Shown: one piece after another, positions 53,141-62,700 of the stretch
Layout of the letters: each line of letters opens with the position of its first letter
Numbering within the stretch: position 1 is the stretch's first letter
Assembly: GCA_016720775.1 (NCBI GenBank)
Contig: JADKJX010000001.1
Coordinates: forward strand, 930,001 to 994,000
From: Chitinophagaceae bacterium
GTDB taxonomy: Bacteria > Bacteroidota > Bacteroidia > Chitinophagales > Chitinophagaceae
DNA length: 64,000 nt
Direction: 5' to 3'
Translations under genes and position numbers: made by a program
The notes under the pieces: generated by a model
What the model was told of the DNA's origin: nothing
The model's input: the letters and a program-made list of their open reading frames with translations, nothing else
Database searches by the model: none

Positions 53141-54430
53141 ATGGTTAAATTGATTTTTTCTTTAGTGGTATTTTCTTTTTTAAGCATGCCTGCTTTTGCC
53201 CAGCAGGAAACCCGTGAGGAACTGGAAAAACAGCGTGCCCAGCTTAAGAAAGAAATGGAACAAACCCAAAAACTGCTCAGCAGCAACAAAGCAAAAACAA
53301 AAGAGAACCTGGTGCAATGGAAGCTAATAAATGATAAGGTGAACCTGCAGAACCGGATCATCGACAATATCAGCCGGGATATAAACCTGCTGGATAATAA
53401 CATCTACAACAACCAGAAGGAAATTAACCGCTACAATAAATTACTCGATACACTCAAAGAAGAATACGCCAAGAGCATGGTGTATGCATACAAGAACAGG
53501 GGCAACTATGCCTTTTTGAATTTTATCTTTTCAGCCGCCAGTTTTAACGATGCCATCCGCAGGGTCGCTTACCTGAAATATTACCGTGACTACCGGGAAA
53601 AACAGGGAGAAAATATTTTACGTACCCAGGAACTACGCCGCCAGCGTATTGCCGAATTAGGCGGGATCAAAGTACAGAAAAGTGAAGTGCTTAAGACAAA
53701 GGATAAGGAAATGGGGGCTTTAGAAGCACAAAAGGTAGAGAAGGATAAAATAATGAACGAGCTGAAAAAGCAGGGAAAGGAGCTCAACACGCAATTGGCT
53801 GCTTATAAAAAGCAGATGAAAAAAGTTGATAATGCCATCAACGCTGCCATTAACAGGGCGCTGGCCGATGCCAAAAAGGCTGCCATAAAAAAGGCCAATG
53901 AGGAAACAGTGAAAACCAATGCAACTGTTACCAATACACCGGCAAAATCGGTTGCAACAGCAAAGAAGGATCCTAAAAAAGTACCCGAAAGTGTTCTGCT
54001 GAATGCTGAAAATATTGCATTGAACGATAATTTCATAAAGAACAGGGGGATACTTCCCTGGCCGGTTGATAAAGGAGTAACCATCATGCACTATGGAAAA
54101 AACCAGTTGCCAAGTGGTAGTGTAATAGATGTAACAGGCGTAACTGTCGGAACGGATATCGGCAGTAATGTAAAAGCAGTTTTTGAGGGGGTTGTTTCCA
54201 ATGTGGTTTTTATTGAAGACATGCAGGTAGTGATCATTCAGCATGGAAAATACTTTACTACCTACAGCAACTTAAGCAGTGTCTCGGTGCAACGTGGCCA
54301 GAATGTAAAGACCGGCCAGGTAATAGGTAAAGCTGCTGCCAACCTCGATGGCATCGGTGCTATAGACTTTTTGATCAATGATGAACGGGGAAGCATTGAT
54401 CCCGAAAAATGGCTGAAAAGACAGAACTAA
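53141..54430 (+). CDS. EnvC-like murein hydrolase activator (coiled coil plus degenerate M23 domain)
   Basis: 429 residues. Signal peptide ends PAFAQ, then two long coiled coils (about 22-105 and 160-265) and a LytM/M23 domain (about 305-429). In active M23 enzymes the Zn ligands are HxxxD and HxH. Here the pattern reads VGTDIG (Asp kept, His replaced), YSNLSS (YAHLS His replaced) and GAIDFLI (HLHFEV lost), so the domain is probably non-catalytic, as in E. coli EnvC, which activates amidases at the septum. Convergent with bshA with a 4-nt overlap. Confidence 0.9.
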   Translation: MVKLIFSLVVFSFLSMPAFAQQETREELEKQRAQLKKEMEQTQKLLSSNKAKTKENLVQWKLINDKVNLQNRIIDNISRDINLLDNNIYNNQKEINRYNKLLDTLKEEYAKSMVYAYKNRGNYAFLNFIFSAASFNDAIRRVAYLKYYRDYREKQGENILRTQELRRQRIAELGGIKVQKSEVLKTKDKEMGALEAQKVEKDKIMNELKKQGKELNTQLAAYKKQMKKVDNAINAAINRALADAKKAAIKKANEETVKTNATVTNTPAKSVATAKKDPKKVPESVLLNAENIALNDNFIKNRGILPWPVDKGVTIMHYGKNQLPSGSVIDVTGVTVGTDIGSNVKAVFEGVVSNVVFIEDMQVVIIQHGKYFTTYSNLSSVSVQRGQNVKTGQVIGKAAANLDGIGAIDFLINDERGSIDPEKWLKRQN

Positions 54431-55545
54431 ACCATCCGGTTGTAAAGGGCCTCGTACTGAGGAACTATCTTATCAATATCAAATTTTTTGGCCTGGGCCA
54501 GGGCATTGCTCTTAAAAGTTTTCAACGACTCGTCATCTTTTAATATGATGAGGGCATTCTTGCTCATGTCATCCACGTCTCCCACATTACTCATAAAACC
54601 ACTGTAGCCATTTACATTAATTTCGGGTAAACCTCCGGCATTCGTAGATATTACCGGAACCTCTGCTGCCATGGCTTCTAATGCAGCAAGTCCGAAACTT
54701 TCATATTCACTGGTTAATAGGAACAGGTCGGCAATGGGCAATATGTCTTCCATCTGTTCCTGCTTACCCAAAAATTTGATATCCTTATGTGATTCACATT
54801 GCCTGGCTGAGTCTTCTATATGCGACCTTTCCGGCCCATCTCCCAGCAGCAATAATGTGGCCGGCATTTTTTCCCGAACAAGCAAAAAAGTGGAAACAAC
54901 ATCCTCCACCCGCTTTACCTTTCTGAAGTTGGAAGCATGAACAAGTATCCGTTCTCCATTGGGAGCGATCAGTTTTTTAAAGGCATCCACCGGCCTGCGA
55001 TGAAAACGTTTTACATCCACAAAGTTGTGGATCACTTCTATTTCTTTTTCAATAGTGAAATTCTTAAAGGTCTCTTCCTTCAGGTTTTGCGAAACTGCGG
55101 TAAGGGCATCGCTTTCATTCATGGAAAAAGTTACCACCGGGCTGTAGGTCTTATCCCGGCCAACCAGGGTGATGTCCGTTCCATGTAAGGTGGTGATCAC
55201 CGGGATCTTCTTTCCCTGCTTTGCCAGTATCTGTTTAGCCATATAGGCGGCAGCCGCATGCGGAATGGCGTAGTGCACGTGCAGTAATTCCACATCATTA
55301 TTCAGTATCACATCCACCATGGTACTTGCAAGTGCCGTTTCATAAGGCGGGTAATCAAACAGCGGGTAAGTGGGTACCCTCACTTCGTGGTAAAAAATGT
55401 TGGCATGAAAACCACTAAGTCTTACCGGTTGCTGGTAAGTGATAAAATGGATATTATGCCCTTTATCTGCCAGTGCTTTGCCCAGCTCAGTTGCCAATAC
55501 ACCGCTTCCACCGAAAGTGGGGTAGCAAACAATACCTATGTTCAT
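54427..55545 (-). CDS. bshA: N-acetyl-alpha-D-glucosaminyl L-malate synthase BshA
   Basis: 372-residue GT4-family glycosyltransferase that makes GlcNAc-malate in the first step of bacillithiol synthesis, a low-molecular-weight thiol used by many Bacteroidota. The N terminus MNIGIVCYPTFGGSGVLATELGKALADKGHNIHFITY is characteristic, followed by YHEVRVPTYPLFDYPPYETALAS, HVHYAIPHAAAAYMAKQIL and the donor-binding ESFGLAALEAMAAEVPVISTNAGGLPE. bshB and bshC are not in the window. Ends convergently with the EnvC-like gene. Confidence 0.94.
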   Translation of the reverse strand: MNIGIVCYPTFGGSGVLATELGKALADKGHNIHFITYQQPVRLSGFHANIFYHEVRVPTYPLFDYPPYETALASTMVDVILNNDVELLHVHYAIPHAAAAYMAKQILAKQGKKIPVITTLHGTDITLVGRDKTYSPVVTFSMNESDALTAVSQNLKEETFKNFTIEKEIEVIHNFVDVKRFHRRPVDAFKKLIAPNGERILVHASNFRKVKRVEDVVSTFLLVREKMPATLLLLGDGPERSHIEDSARQCESHKDIKFLGKQEQMEDILPIADLFLLTSEYESFGLAALEAMAAEVPVISTNAGGLPEINVNGYSGFMSNVGDVDDMSKNALIILKDDESLKTFKSNALAQAKKFDIDKIVPQYEALYNRMV

Positions 55546-55625
55546 GAGTAGCTTTTTAGTTCAGTAAACTGCAATTTACCGATTTATTTTTCACCGCAGT
55601 TTTCCATTCATGTATAATAAATCAT

Positions 55626-55633
55626 TAAGTTTG
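55626..55633 (+). promoter_or_regulatory. -7 element of the M28 peptidase gene
   Basis: TAAGTTTG, full TAnnTTTG match, 25 nt before the ATG at 55659. Confidence 0.5.
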
Positions 55634-55658
55634 TTACTCATCTCAATCTATCAGTAAA

Positions 55659-57035
55659 ATGAAAATTGTTGCAAGCATAGCCCTGCTTTTTATTGCTGCT
55701 GTTGCTTATTCCCAGTCAGATGATTCCGCCATGATAAAAAGAATCTCTGATGAGATACTTCTTCGGGGTAAGGCGCACGACAACCTTAAAATACTATGTA
55801 AATCTGTAGGACAAAGACTCAGTGGAAGTCCTGGCATGTATAAAGGAGAGGAATGGGGGTTAAAGACATTAAAGGAAGCGGGAGCGGAAAAGGTATACCT
55901 GCAGGAATGCATGGTGCCGCATTGGGTAAGGGGCGCTGAAGAAGAGGCCAGGTTCAAAACCGGAAACCGCAGTGCAGCCCCTGCTTTTACGGTGCTGGCT
56001 CTTGGGAATTCTGTTGGTACAGGCAAGGAGGGCGTATTGGCTCAGGTGATTGAAGTGAAAAATTTTGATGAACTAGACAGGCGAAAAGAAGAAGTGAAGG
56101 GCAAGATCGTTTTCTTTAATTACCCATTCAATAAAACCTTATTAAGGGGCGCTTATGGAGATGCGGTAAGATATCGGGGAGGTGGCGCTTCAGCCGCGGC
56201 AAAATACGGAGCTGTGGCTGTGATCGTTCGTTCTGTTACTGCTGCGTATGATGATAACCCGCATACCGGTGCATTACGATACAACGATTCTTTTCCGAAA
56301 ATACCGGCTGTGGCTATCAGCACGATGGATGCGGAAAGTCTCAGCAATTATTTAAAAGGGAAATACGCGATTGAAAAATTTTTTCTAAAGACAAATTGTG
56401 CCATGCTGGCCGATACGATCGGTCATAATGTGATCGGTGAGATACGGGGGACGGAATTCCCTGATGAAATAATAACGGTGGGCGGGCATCTCGACAGCTG
56501 GGACCCCGGAGAAGGGGCAAGCGATGATGGAACTGGATTAGTGCAGAGCATTGAGATACTAAGGGCATTTAATGCAATAGGATACAAACCCAAAAGAACG
56601 ATACGGGTTGTTTTATTTGCCAATGAGGAAAATGGAGGAAGAGGGGCTACTAAATATGCAGAAGAAGCCAAACTGAAGAATGAGAAACATATTATGGCCA
56701 TGGAAAGCGATGGAGGATCAGAATATCCGAGGGGTTTCGGTTGCGGTATGACCAAAGAGCAGTATGCAAAGGTGGAAACATGGAAAAAATATTTCACCCC
56801 TTATGATGCTGATAAGTTCTCTTTCAGTGAAGGAGGAGGTGGGGGAGCAGACATCGGACCGTTACAAACACTTTTCAAAACGCCACAATTCGGCCTGAAT
56901 ACGACCGGCCAACGCTATTTTGACATGCACCATTCTGCTATCGATACATTCGAAAATATAAACGCACAGGAACTGAACCTTTGTGCGTCTGTAATGGCTG
57001 CCATGCTGTACCTTGTGGACAAGTACGGACTGTAA
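55659..57035 (+). CDS. secreted M28-family zinc peptidase with PA domain
   Basis: 458 residues. Signal peptide ends VAYSQ (19). A PA-type insertion (about 120-225) precedes the M28 aminopeptidase domain: GGHLDSWDPGEGASDDGTG (metal His277 and Asp289), ANEENGGRGA (catalytic and metal Glu, about 323), AMESDGGSEYPRGFG and HHSAIDTFENI (metal His). It resembles the glutamate-carboxypeptidase/Xaa-aminopeptidase group and should trim peptides in the periplasm or outside. A small membrane protein gene starts 16 nt downstream. Confidence 0.92.
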   Translation: MKIVASIALLFIAAVAYSQSDDSAMIKRISDEILLRGKAHDNLKILCKSVGQRLSGSPGMYKGEEWGLKTLKEAGAEKVYLQECMVPHWVRGAEEEARFKTGNRSAAPAFTVLALGNSVGTGKEGVLAQVIEVKNFDELDRRKEEVKGKIVFFNYPFNKTLLRGAYGDAVRYRGGGASAAAKYGAVAVIVRSVTAAYDDNPHTGALRYNDSFPKIPAVAISTMDAESLSNYLKGKYAIEKFFLKTNCAMLADTIGHNVIGEIRGTEFPDEIITVGGHLDSWDPGEGASDDGTGLVQSIEILRAFNAIGYKPKRTIRVVLFANEENGGRGATKYAEEAKLKNEKHIMAMESDGGSEYPRGFGCGMTKEQYAKVETWKKYFTPYDADKFSFSEGGGGGADIGPLQTLFKTPQFGLNTTGQRYFDMHHSAIDTFENINAQELNLCASVMAAMLYLVDKYGL

Positions 57036-57051
57036 TTATTTAAAAATATGT

Positions 57052-57450
57052 ATGGAAGAAATACAAACAGCTTCAACAGAAATAAAGCAACCCAAAAAGA
57101 AAAGCGGCTTCCGGAAATTCCTGCGCTGGTTCGTATTCATCCTATTGGTGGTGGCGGGGATTTTTGGCTACTGGAAATATTTTTATACCTACAGCGATGG
57201 ATACAGGAGCGGACTTCTTCAGAAACTTTCTCACAAAGGAAATATTTTCAAAACTTATGAAGGAGAACTGGTGCAGCGGAGTATTGTTTCAACGGGTAAT
57301 GTTGCCATTGCATCAGAAAAATTTTTCTTTTCTGTCACCAGCGACAGCGTTGCCAAAGTTATGATGAATTTTGAGGGCAGGAATGTACGGCTTCATTATA
57401 AGCAAAAGAATGGAACATTGCCCTGGCGTGGTGAAAGTGAATATATATAG
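57052..57450 (+). CDS. small conserved Bacteroidota membrane protein of unknown function
   Basis: 132 residues: a polar basic N terminus (about 1-25, KQPKKKSGFRKFLRW), one membrane helix (about 26-42, FVFILLVVAGIFGYWKYF), then a soluble C-terminal part with YSDGYRSGLLQKLSHKGNIFKTYEGELVQ and RLHYKQKNGTLPWRGESEYI. This layout is common in Bacteroidota, where it is sometimes misnamed 6-phosphogluconate dehydrogenase; there is no such domain here. ATG 57052 is preferred over a nearby overlapping ATG in another frame. Follows the M28 gene by 16 nt. Confidence 0.85.
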   Translation: MEEIQTASTEIKQPKKKSGFRKFLRWFVFILLVVAGIFGYWKYFYTYSDGYRSGLLQKLSHKGNIFKTYEGELVQRSIVSTGNVAIASEKFFFSVTSDSVAKVMMNFEGRNVRLHYKQKNGTLPWRGESEYI

Positions 57451-57486
57451 TGGATGCTGTTTCGGAAGATAAAATTCCCTGATAAA

Positions 57487-58191
57487 TCATGCATGCAATA
57501 AAAATATCACCGGCTTTTTGTGAAGATCTGTCTTTTCCTTTTTCCAGTTGCTGATGGTTTTTGTTTTAACGTATTCATTCTCCGAAGTCAGTTCTGCAGC
57601 AATGCAAAGCCTTGTTGATGGTTTACATGTCTTTAACAACGTTTCCATAAGCTGGTTATTCCGGTAAGGAGTTTCAATAAATACCTGGGTGCTGTTTTTC
57701 TTTTGCGATGCAAGCTCTAAAGCAGCAATGGCTTTATGGCGCTCCATGGTATCAATAGGCAGGTAGCCAATAAATTCAAACTGCTGGCCGTTCATGCCGC
57801 TTGCCATCAGTGCCAACAGGATGGAACTCGGCCCCACCAGGGGTTTTATTATTGCGTCCATTTCCTGTGCAGCAGCAATTAAAACCTGGCCGGGATCGGC
57901 AATGCCCGGGCAGCCGGCTTCGCTTATGATGGCAATATTCTTTCCCTCTCTTATTTTTTGCCGGAAGGTGGCCAGCATTTCATCCTCTGCTTTGTGAATA
58001 GTGAACCATTCGTAATCGTCAATAACAATCTCCTGGCAGATGCTTTTTAAAAAACGACGGGCTGTGCGTTCATTTTCGGCAAATATTACCGTACAGTTCT
58101 TAACAGCATCAATGATATAAGAAGGGATTGTCTGCACGGCGGTTTCGTGCAATACAGAAGGTACCAGGTAAACAGTAGCGTTGTTAGTCAT
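57487..58191 (-). CDS. rsmI: RsmI-like SAM-dependent methyltransferase (tetrapyrrole methylase family)
   Basis: 234 residues of the RsmI family, which 2'-O-methylates C1402 of 16S rRNA. Seen: VYLVPSVL, the hydrophobic AIISEAGCPGIADPG (SAM-binding loop, about 97-111), PLVGPSSILLALMASGMNGQQFEFIGYLP and VFIETPYRN. Shorter than classical RsmI (about 280 residues) because the C-terminal domain is missing, so the substrate is less certain. Its start overlaps the EI24 gene stop by 4 nt, so the two are translationally coupled. Confidence 0.85.
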   Translation of the reverse strand: MTNNATVYLVPSVLHETAVQTIPSYIIDAVKNCTVIFAENERTARRFLKSICQEIVIDDYEWFTIHKAEDEMLATFRQKIREGKNIAIISEAGCPGIADPGQVLIAAAQEMDAIIKPLVGPSSILLALMASGMNGQQFEFIGYLPIDTMERHKAIAALELASQKKNSTQVFIETPYRNNQLMETLLKTCKPSTRLCIAAELTSENEYVKTKTISNWKKEKTDLHKKPVIFLLHA

Positions 58192-58976
58192 AGATCTGTT
58201 TTGCCCGGTTCGGTGATACCGGCATTCTTTGCATTATATAAACTGATGGTGGCTGCTATCACGGCATAGCTTGGTGCCAGTATCCATCCCACAATGGGCA
58301 CTACATGCATCATATAAAAGATCATGCCGTTGCCAATGGCAAGCCCCTTATGCCGGCCAATGAATAAAACACTTTGCGTTGTGGAAAGTTTGTTCCGTTC
58401 ACAACTGTAATCCAGCATGGAAAAACCGAGGTAGTAACATTCAACAATAAGAGCCAGCAGGGGGGTTACCCAGCCAACTAATGGAACAAAGGATAGGATG
58501 AGAATGGAGACCGTATAAACCGTTTGCCAGAGCATGTTACGTAATGCCAGGCGTATGCCACGTGCAATATCTTTTGTTAACTGGGCAAAACTGAACGGGA
58601 AGTCTTTTCCTTCCATTATGGATTCTGTCTTTTCGCTCAGGTAAGCAAACAACGGAGAGCCGATGATGAGGAACAGGTATTTGAACAGCGAAAAATAAAA
58701 CAGCAATAATACCAGTTGCAATACCAATTGCCCGAATATGAGTAAAAAACTCAGCCAGCTGCTTTCCATCTTTTCCATCCATTCTTTAAGCCCGCTTTTC
58801 AACAGCATGTATTCAATGGCACTGTTGCTGGATACCATGAAAAGATAAATGCCCAGGCAGAATAAAACAGTATAAATAAGCCCCGGGATGAGTATCCATT
58901 TCCACAGCCGGTGTTTTATGATAAAACGGTGGGTATGTAAATAGGCCTGAACAGAAGTGATGATTTCCTTGAGCAT
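58188..58976 (-). CDS. EI24/CysZ-like membrane protein
   Basis: 262 residues with about four membrane helices and the EI24/CysZ family pattern: long first helix (KWILIPGLIYTVLFCLGIYLF), FLIIGSPLFAYLSEKTESIMEGKDFPFSFAQL, LILSFVPLVGWVTPLLALIVECYYLGFSMLDYSCERNKLS and a final VPIVGWILAPSYAVIAATISLY. CysZ homologues carry sulfate; others are of unknown function, so I do not assign a substrate. Upstream gene of a two-gene operon with rsmI (4-nt overlap), divergent from the glycosylase gene. Confidence 0.82.
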   Translation of the reverse strand: MLKEIITSVQAYLHTHRFIIKHRLWKWILIPGLIYTVLFCLGIYLFMVSSNSAIEYMLLKSGLKEWMEKMESSWLSFLLIFGQLVLQLVLLLFYFSLFKYLFLIIGSPLFAYLSEKTESIMEGKDFPFSFAQLTKDIARGIRLALRNMLWQTVYTVSILILSFVPLVGWVTPLLALIVECYYLGFSMLDYSCERNKLSTTQSVLFIGRHKGLAIGNGMIFYMMHVVPIVGWILAPSYAVIAATISLYNAKNAGITEPGKTDL

Positions 58977-59035
58977 GTTTATTTCATTTGGCTATTGGCC
59001 CTATTCTGTATTTTAGCTTTAAAGTTAATAATATA

Positions 59036-59644
59036 ATGAAGAAACTTCCGCTTCAATTTTATCAACGGACTGATGTTACCGGGATAGCCCGTGAACTTAT
59101 CGGTAAAATGATCGTTACAAAAATTAACGGAATAACCACTTCGGGAAGAATTGTTGAAACAGAGGCATACATCGGCCTTACCGATAAAGCATCGCATTCG
59201 TTTGGCGGCAAACGCACTGCCCGTAACGAACACATGTATGCTCCGGCAGGCATTGCCTATGTATACATATGCTATGGTATGCATCACCTGTTCAATGTGG
59301 TCACCAATAAAACAGGTATCCCCGATGCAGTTTTAATAAGAGCTGTTGAACCCATTGCAGGAATTGATGCGATGCTTAAACGTACCGGTAAAAAGGAATT
59401 GGATCATACACTTACCAAAGGCCCGGGCAATGCTGCCAAGGCGCTGGGTATTTCTAAAATACATTCCGGGGTGAATTTGCTGCGGTCTGAAATTTATATT
59501 GCTGAAGATGATTTTGAAGTGGATGACCATGTGATCGGAACCAGTAAACGGATCGGGGTGGAAAGTGCAGGAGCGGCAGCACATTATCCCTACCGGTTTT
59601 ATTTAAAAGGGAACCGGTTTGTAAGCGGTTCGCCAACTAAATAA
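59036..59644 (+). CDS. DNA-3-methyladenine glycosylase (AAG/MPG family)
   Basis: 202 residues of the alkyladenine glycosylase family that removes alkylated purines in base excision repair. Seen: ETEAYIGLTDKASHSFGGKRTARNEHMYAPAGIAYVYICYGMHHLFNVVT (base-flipping and active-site region, catalytic Glu in VETEAY), AVLIRAVEPIAG, LTKGPGNAAKALGI, and IGVESAGAAAHYPYRFY. ATG 59036 gives the standard start; 16 in-frame codons upstream are not needed. A hairpin terminator follows. Confidence 0.93.
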   Translation: MKKLPLQFYQRTDVTGIARELIGKMIVTKINGITTSGRIVETEAYIGLTDKASHSFGGKRTARNEHMYAPAGIAYVYICYGMHHLFNVVTNKTGIPDAVLIRAVEPIAGIDAMLKRTGKKELDHTLTKGPGNAAKALGISKIHSGVNLLRSEIYIAEDDFEVDDHVIGTSKRIGVESAGAAAHYPYRFYLKGNRFVSGSPTK

Positions 59645-59647
59645 AAA

Positions 59648-59676
59648 AACTCCCGCTACAATTTGTAACGGGAGTT
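59648..59676. terminator. bidirectional terminator
   Basis: AACTCCCG (59648-59655) pairs with CGGGAGTT (59669-59676), with an inner TACAA/TTGTA stem, between the convergent glycosylase and giant T9SS genes. Confidence 0.8.
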
Positions 59677-59703
59677 GAATAATTATTGAATTGCCGGTTC
59701 GTA

Positions 59704-62700
59704 CTATTTTATAACAACCTGGCCTGTCTTGATCTGTTTACCATTGGCATCTCTCAGCACAATATAATACAAGCCGCCATAATTTCTTCTCATGTCAACT
59801 TTTTCCAGGTTATAGGCTTGAGTAATCGTAAGATCCTTCTTGTATACCAACCTGCCTTGCGTATCGTAGATCGTCAGCTTCTGGGCAACTTTGTTAGAAG
59901 GAGTTGCGCCTGGTGTGTAGTAAGACACGGTGAATGCGCCATCATTCGGACTAGGATAGACCCAAAGTTTGCTGCTTGCAGAATCTGAAATGATGATGCT
60001 TGCAGGCAACGATGTACAGGTACCGATGGTAGCGATCACTGTGTAAGTACCCAGGTGATCTACGTCAGCAGTATATGTATTTCCTGTCGGTGTAATGCCA
60101 GTTCCGTTCAATGTCCATACGGCAGAGAAAGGTAACACCGGGTTTACCGAAGCGGTAATGGTGGTCGTTCTGCCAGGCAACAACTTTGTATATGGAGATG
60201 CGGTTAATGTTACAAATGGCTGCGGACTAACTGTGAGTATTGCACTTACAGTATTAACGATGCTGCAAGGCGCAGCGCCTGTAACAACAGCACGATAGAG
60301 ATATCCATTCATGCCTGCTGTAACACCCGTTAAGGTAAGTGTGGTAGTAGTGGCTCCGCTGTAGATGCCTCCATTTACTACATTGTTCCATGTAGTTCCG
60401 CCATTGCTGCTTTCCTGCCATTGGTAAGCAGGGGTGGTACCTGCAGCAAGTACACTGAAGCTGGTAGTGCCGGTAGCACAGATAGTAGCATTAGCAGGAG
60501 CTGTTGTAATGGTTATTGGTGTATAAACGGTTATTATTACTGCTGCACTGGTTGCTGCAGGAGCACAAGTACCACTGATCACACAACGATATTGGTTGTT
60601 GTTCATGGCAACGGTTACACCTGTGAGCGTTAATGTAGCTGTTGTAGCACCACTATAAATACCACCGTTGGTGATCGGGTTCCATGTGGTACCACCGTTG
60701 GTACTTTCCTGCCACTGGTAGGTCAATGCAGTACCATTTGCAACTACACTGTAGGTTTTTACCTGGCCAGCACAAACCGCAGCGCCTGTTGCAGGTTGCG
60801 TGGTAATGGCCGGGGCTGTGTTCACCGTTAATGTAGCGCTTCCGGAATTTGCAGCTGCACATGCTGTGGCAGCTGTAACAACGCAGCGGTATTGATAACC
60901 GGTCATACCTGCGGTAACGCCGGTAAGTGCTAATGTATTTGTTGTAGCACCGCCGTATACACCGCCATTGGTAATGTTATTCCATGTACCGCCACCATTG
61001 GTGCTTTCCTGCCACTGGTATGTTGGTGTTGTGCCTGTAACTGCTACACTGAATGTAGTATTAGCTCCTGCACACACTGTTGAGTTAGCCGGTTGCGTTG
61101 TAATATTCAAGGGCGTATTCACTGTGAGTAATCCGCAGTTTGATGTTGCGGCCGGCGCACAGGTTCCGGTGATTATGCAACGATATCCAAATCCATTCAT
61201 CGTATTTGGAGCGCCGGTTATTGTCAGCGTATTTGTTGCAGCGCCTGAGTAAACTCCTCCATTGGCAACATTTGTCCATGGCCCTGCACAACCTGCTGTG
61301 CTTTCCTGCCACTGGTAAGTTATTGCAGTACCATTTGCTGTTACACTGAATGAAGTTGTTTGTGTGGCACAGATGGTACTGTTTACAGGCTGTGCTGTAA
61401 TAGCAGGAGCTGTATTTACAGTAAGTATCGCTGCTGTTGAAGTGGCAGATGTACATCCTGCACCACCCGAGACGATACAACGATATTGATTGTTATTCAT
61501 CACTGCAGTAACGCCGGTTAAGGTTAACGTGGTTGTTGTTGCACCGCCGTATATACCACCATTGGTAATATTATTCCAGGTGCCACCTCCGTTGGTGCTT
61601 TCCTGCCATTGGTAGGTTAATCCGCTGCCGGTTGCTGCCACAATGAATGAAGTATTCAGTCCGGCACATATTGTTGAACTAACCGGTTGTGAAGAAATGT
61701 TCACGGCTGTATTTACAGTTAGCAATCCGCAGTTTGAAGTAGCTGCCGGAGCACATGTTCCGGTAACGATGCAACGGTATCCGTAACCTGTCATTCCCGT
61801 CGGCACGCCTGTTAGGGTCAGCGTATTTGTTGTAGCGCCTGAGTAAACACCTCCGTTGGTAACATTCGCCCATGGCCCACCACAACCTGTTGTGCTTTCC
61901 TGCCACTGGTACGTTATTCCCGTACCTGTTGCTGTTACGCTGAATAAAGTCGTTTGCGAAACACAAATGGTACTATTTGCCGGTTGTGCAGTAATAGCTG
62001 CTGCCGTATTTACAGTGAGTATACCTGCTGCTGAGTTTGCAGCACTGCATCCTGCAGCACCGGAAACAATACAACGGTATTGATAGTTATTCATACCGGC
62101 AGTAACGCCTGTGAGTGCTAACGTGGTTGTTGCAGCGCCACCATAAACACCACCATTGGTAATGTTATTCCATGTACCGCCGCCATTGGTGCTTTCCTGC
62201 CATTGGTAGGTTAATCCGCTGCCGGTTGCCGCCACAATGAATGAAGTATTCTGTCCGGCACATATGGTTGAATTCACCGGTTGTGTTGTAATGTTCACCG
62301 GGGTATTAACGGTAAGTAAAGCACAGTTTGATGTGGCGGTTAATGGTGCACAAACACCGGTAACCACGCAACGATAACCATATCCATTGATGGCTGTAGT
62401 GGCTCCGGTAATATTTAGTGTAGCCGTGGTAACGCCTGAGTAAGGAGCACCGTTTGCAAGATCACTCCATGGCCCTGCACAACCTGCTATGCTCACCTGC
62501 CATTGATACGTAAGTGATGAACCGGATGCTGCAACGGTGAACGAAGAATTCTGCGTTGCACAGATCGTACTTGCTATGGGTTGTGAAGTAATGGCCGGGG
62601 CTGTATTTACAGTTAAGATGCCTGCAGTTGAAGTAATATTCGCACAGTTGCCATTGATCACGCAGCGGTATTGATAATTAGTCATACCTGCTGTAACGCC

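Noticed and set aside
57052..57450. 6-phosphogluconate dehydrogenase
   Set aside because: A common misannotation of this small membrane protein; no Rossmann or dehydrogenase motifs and far too short.
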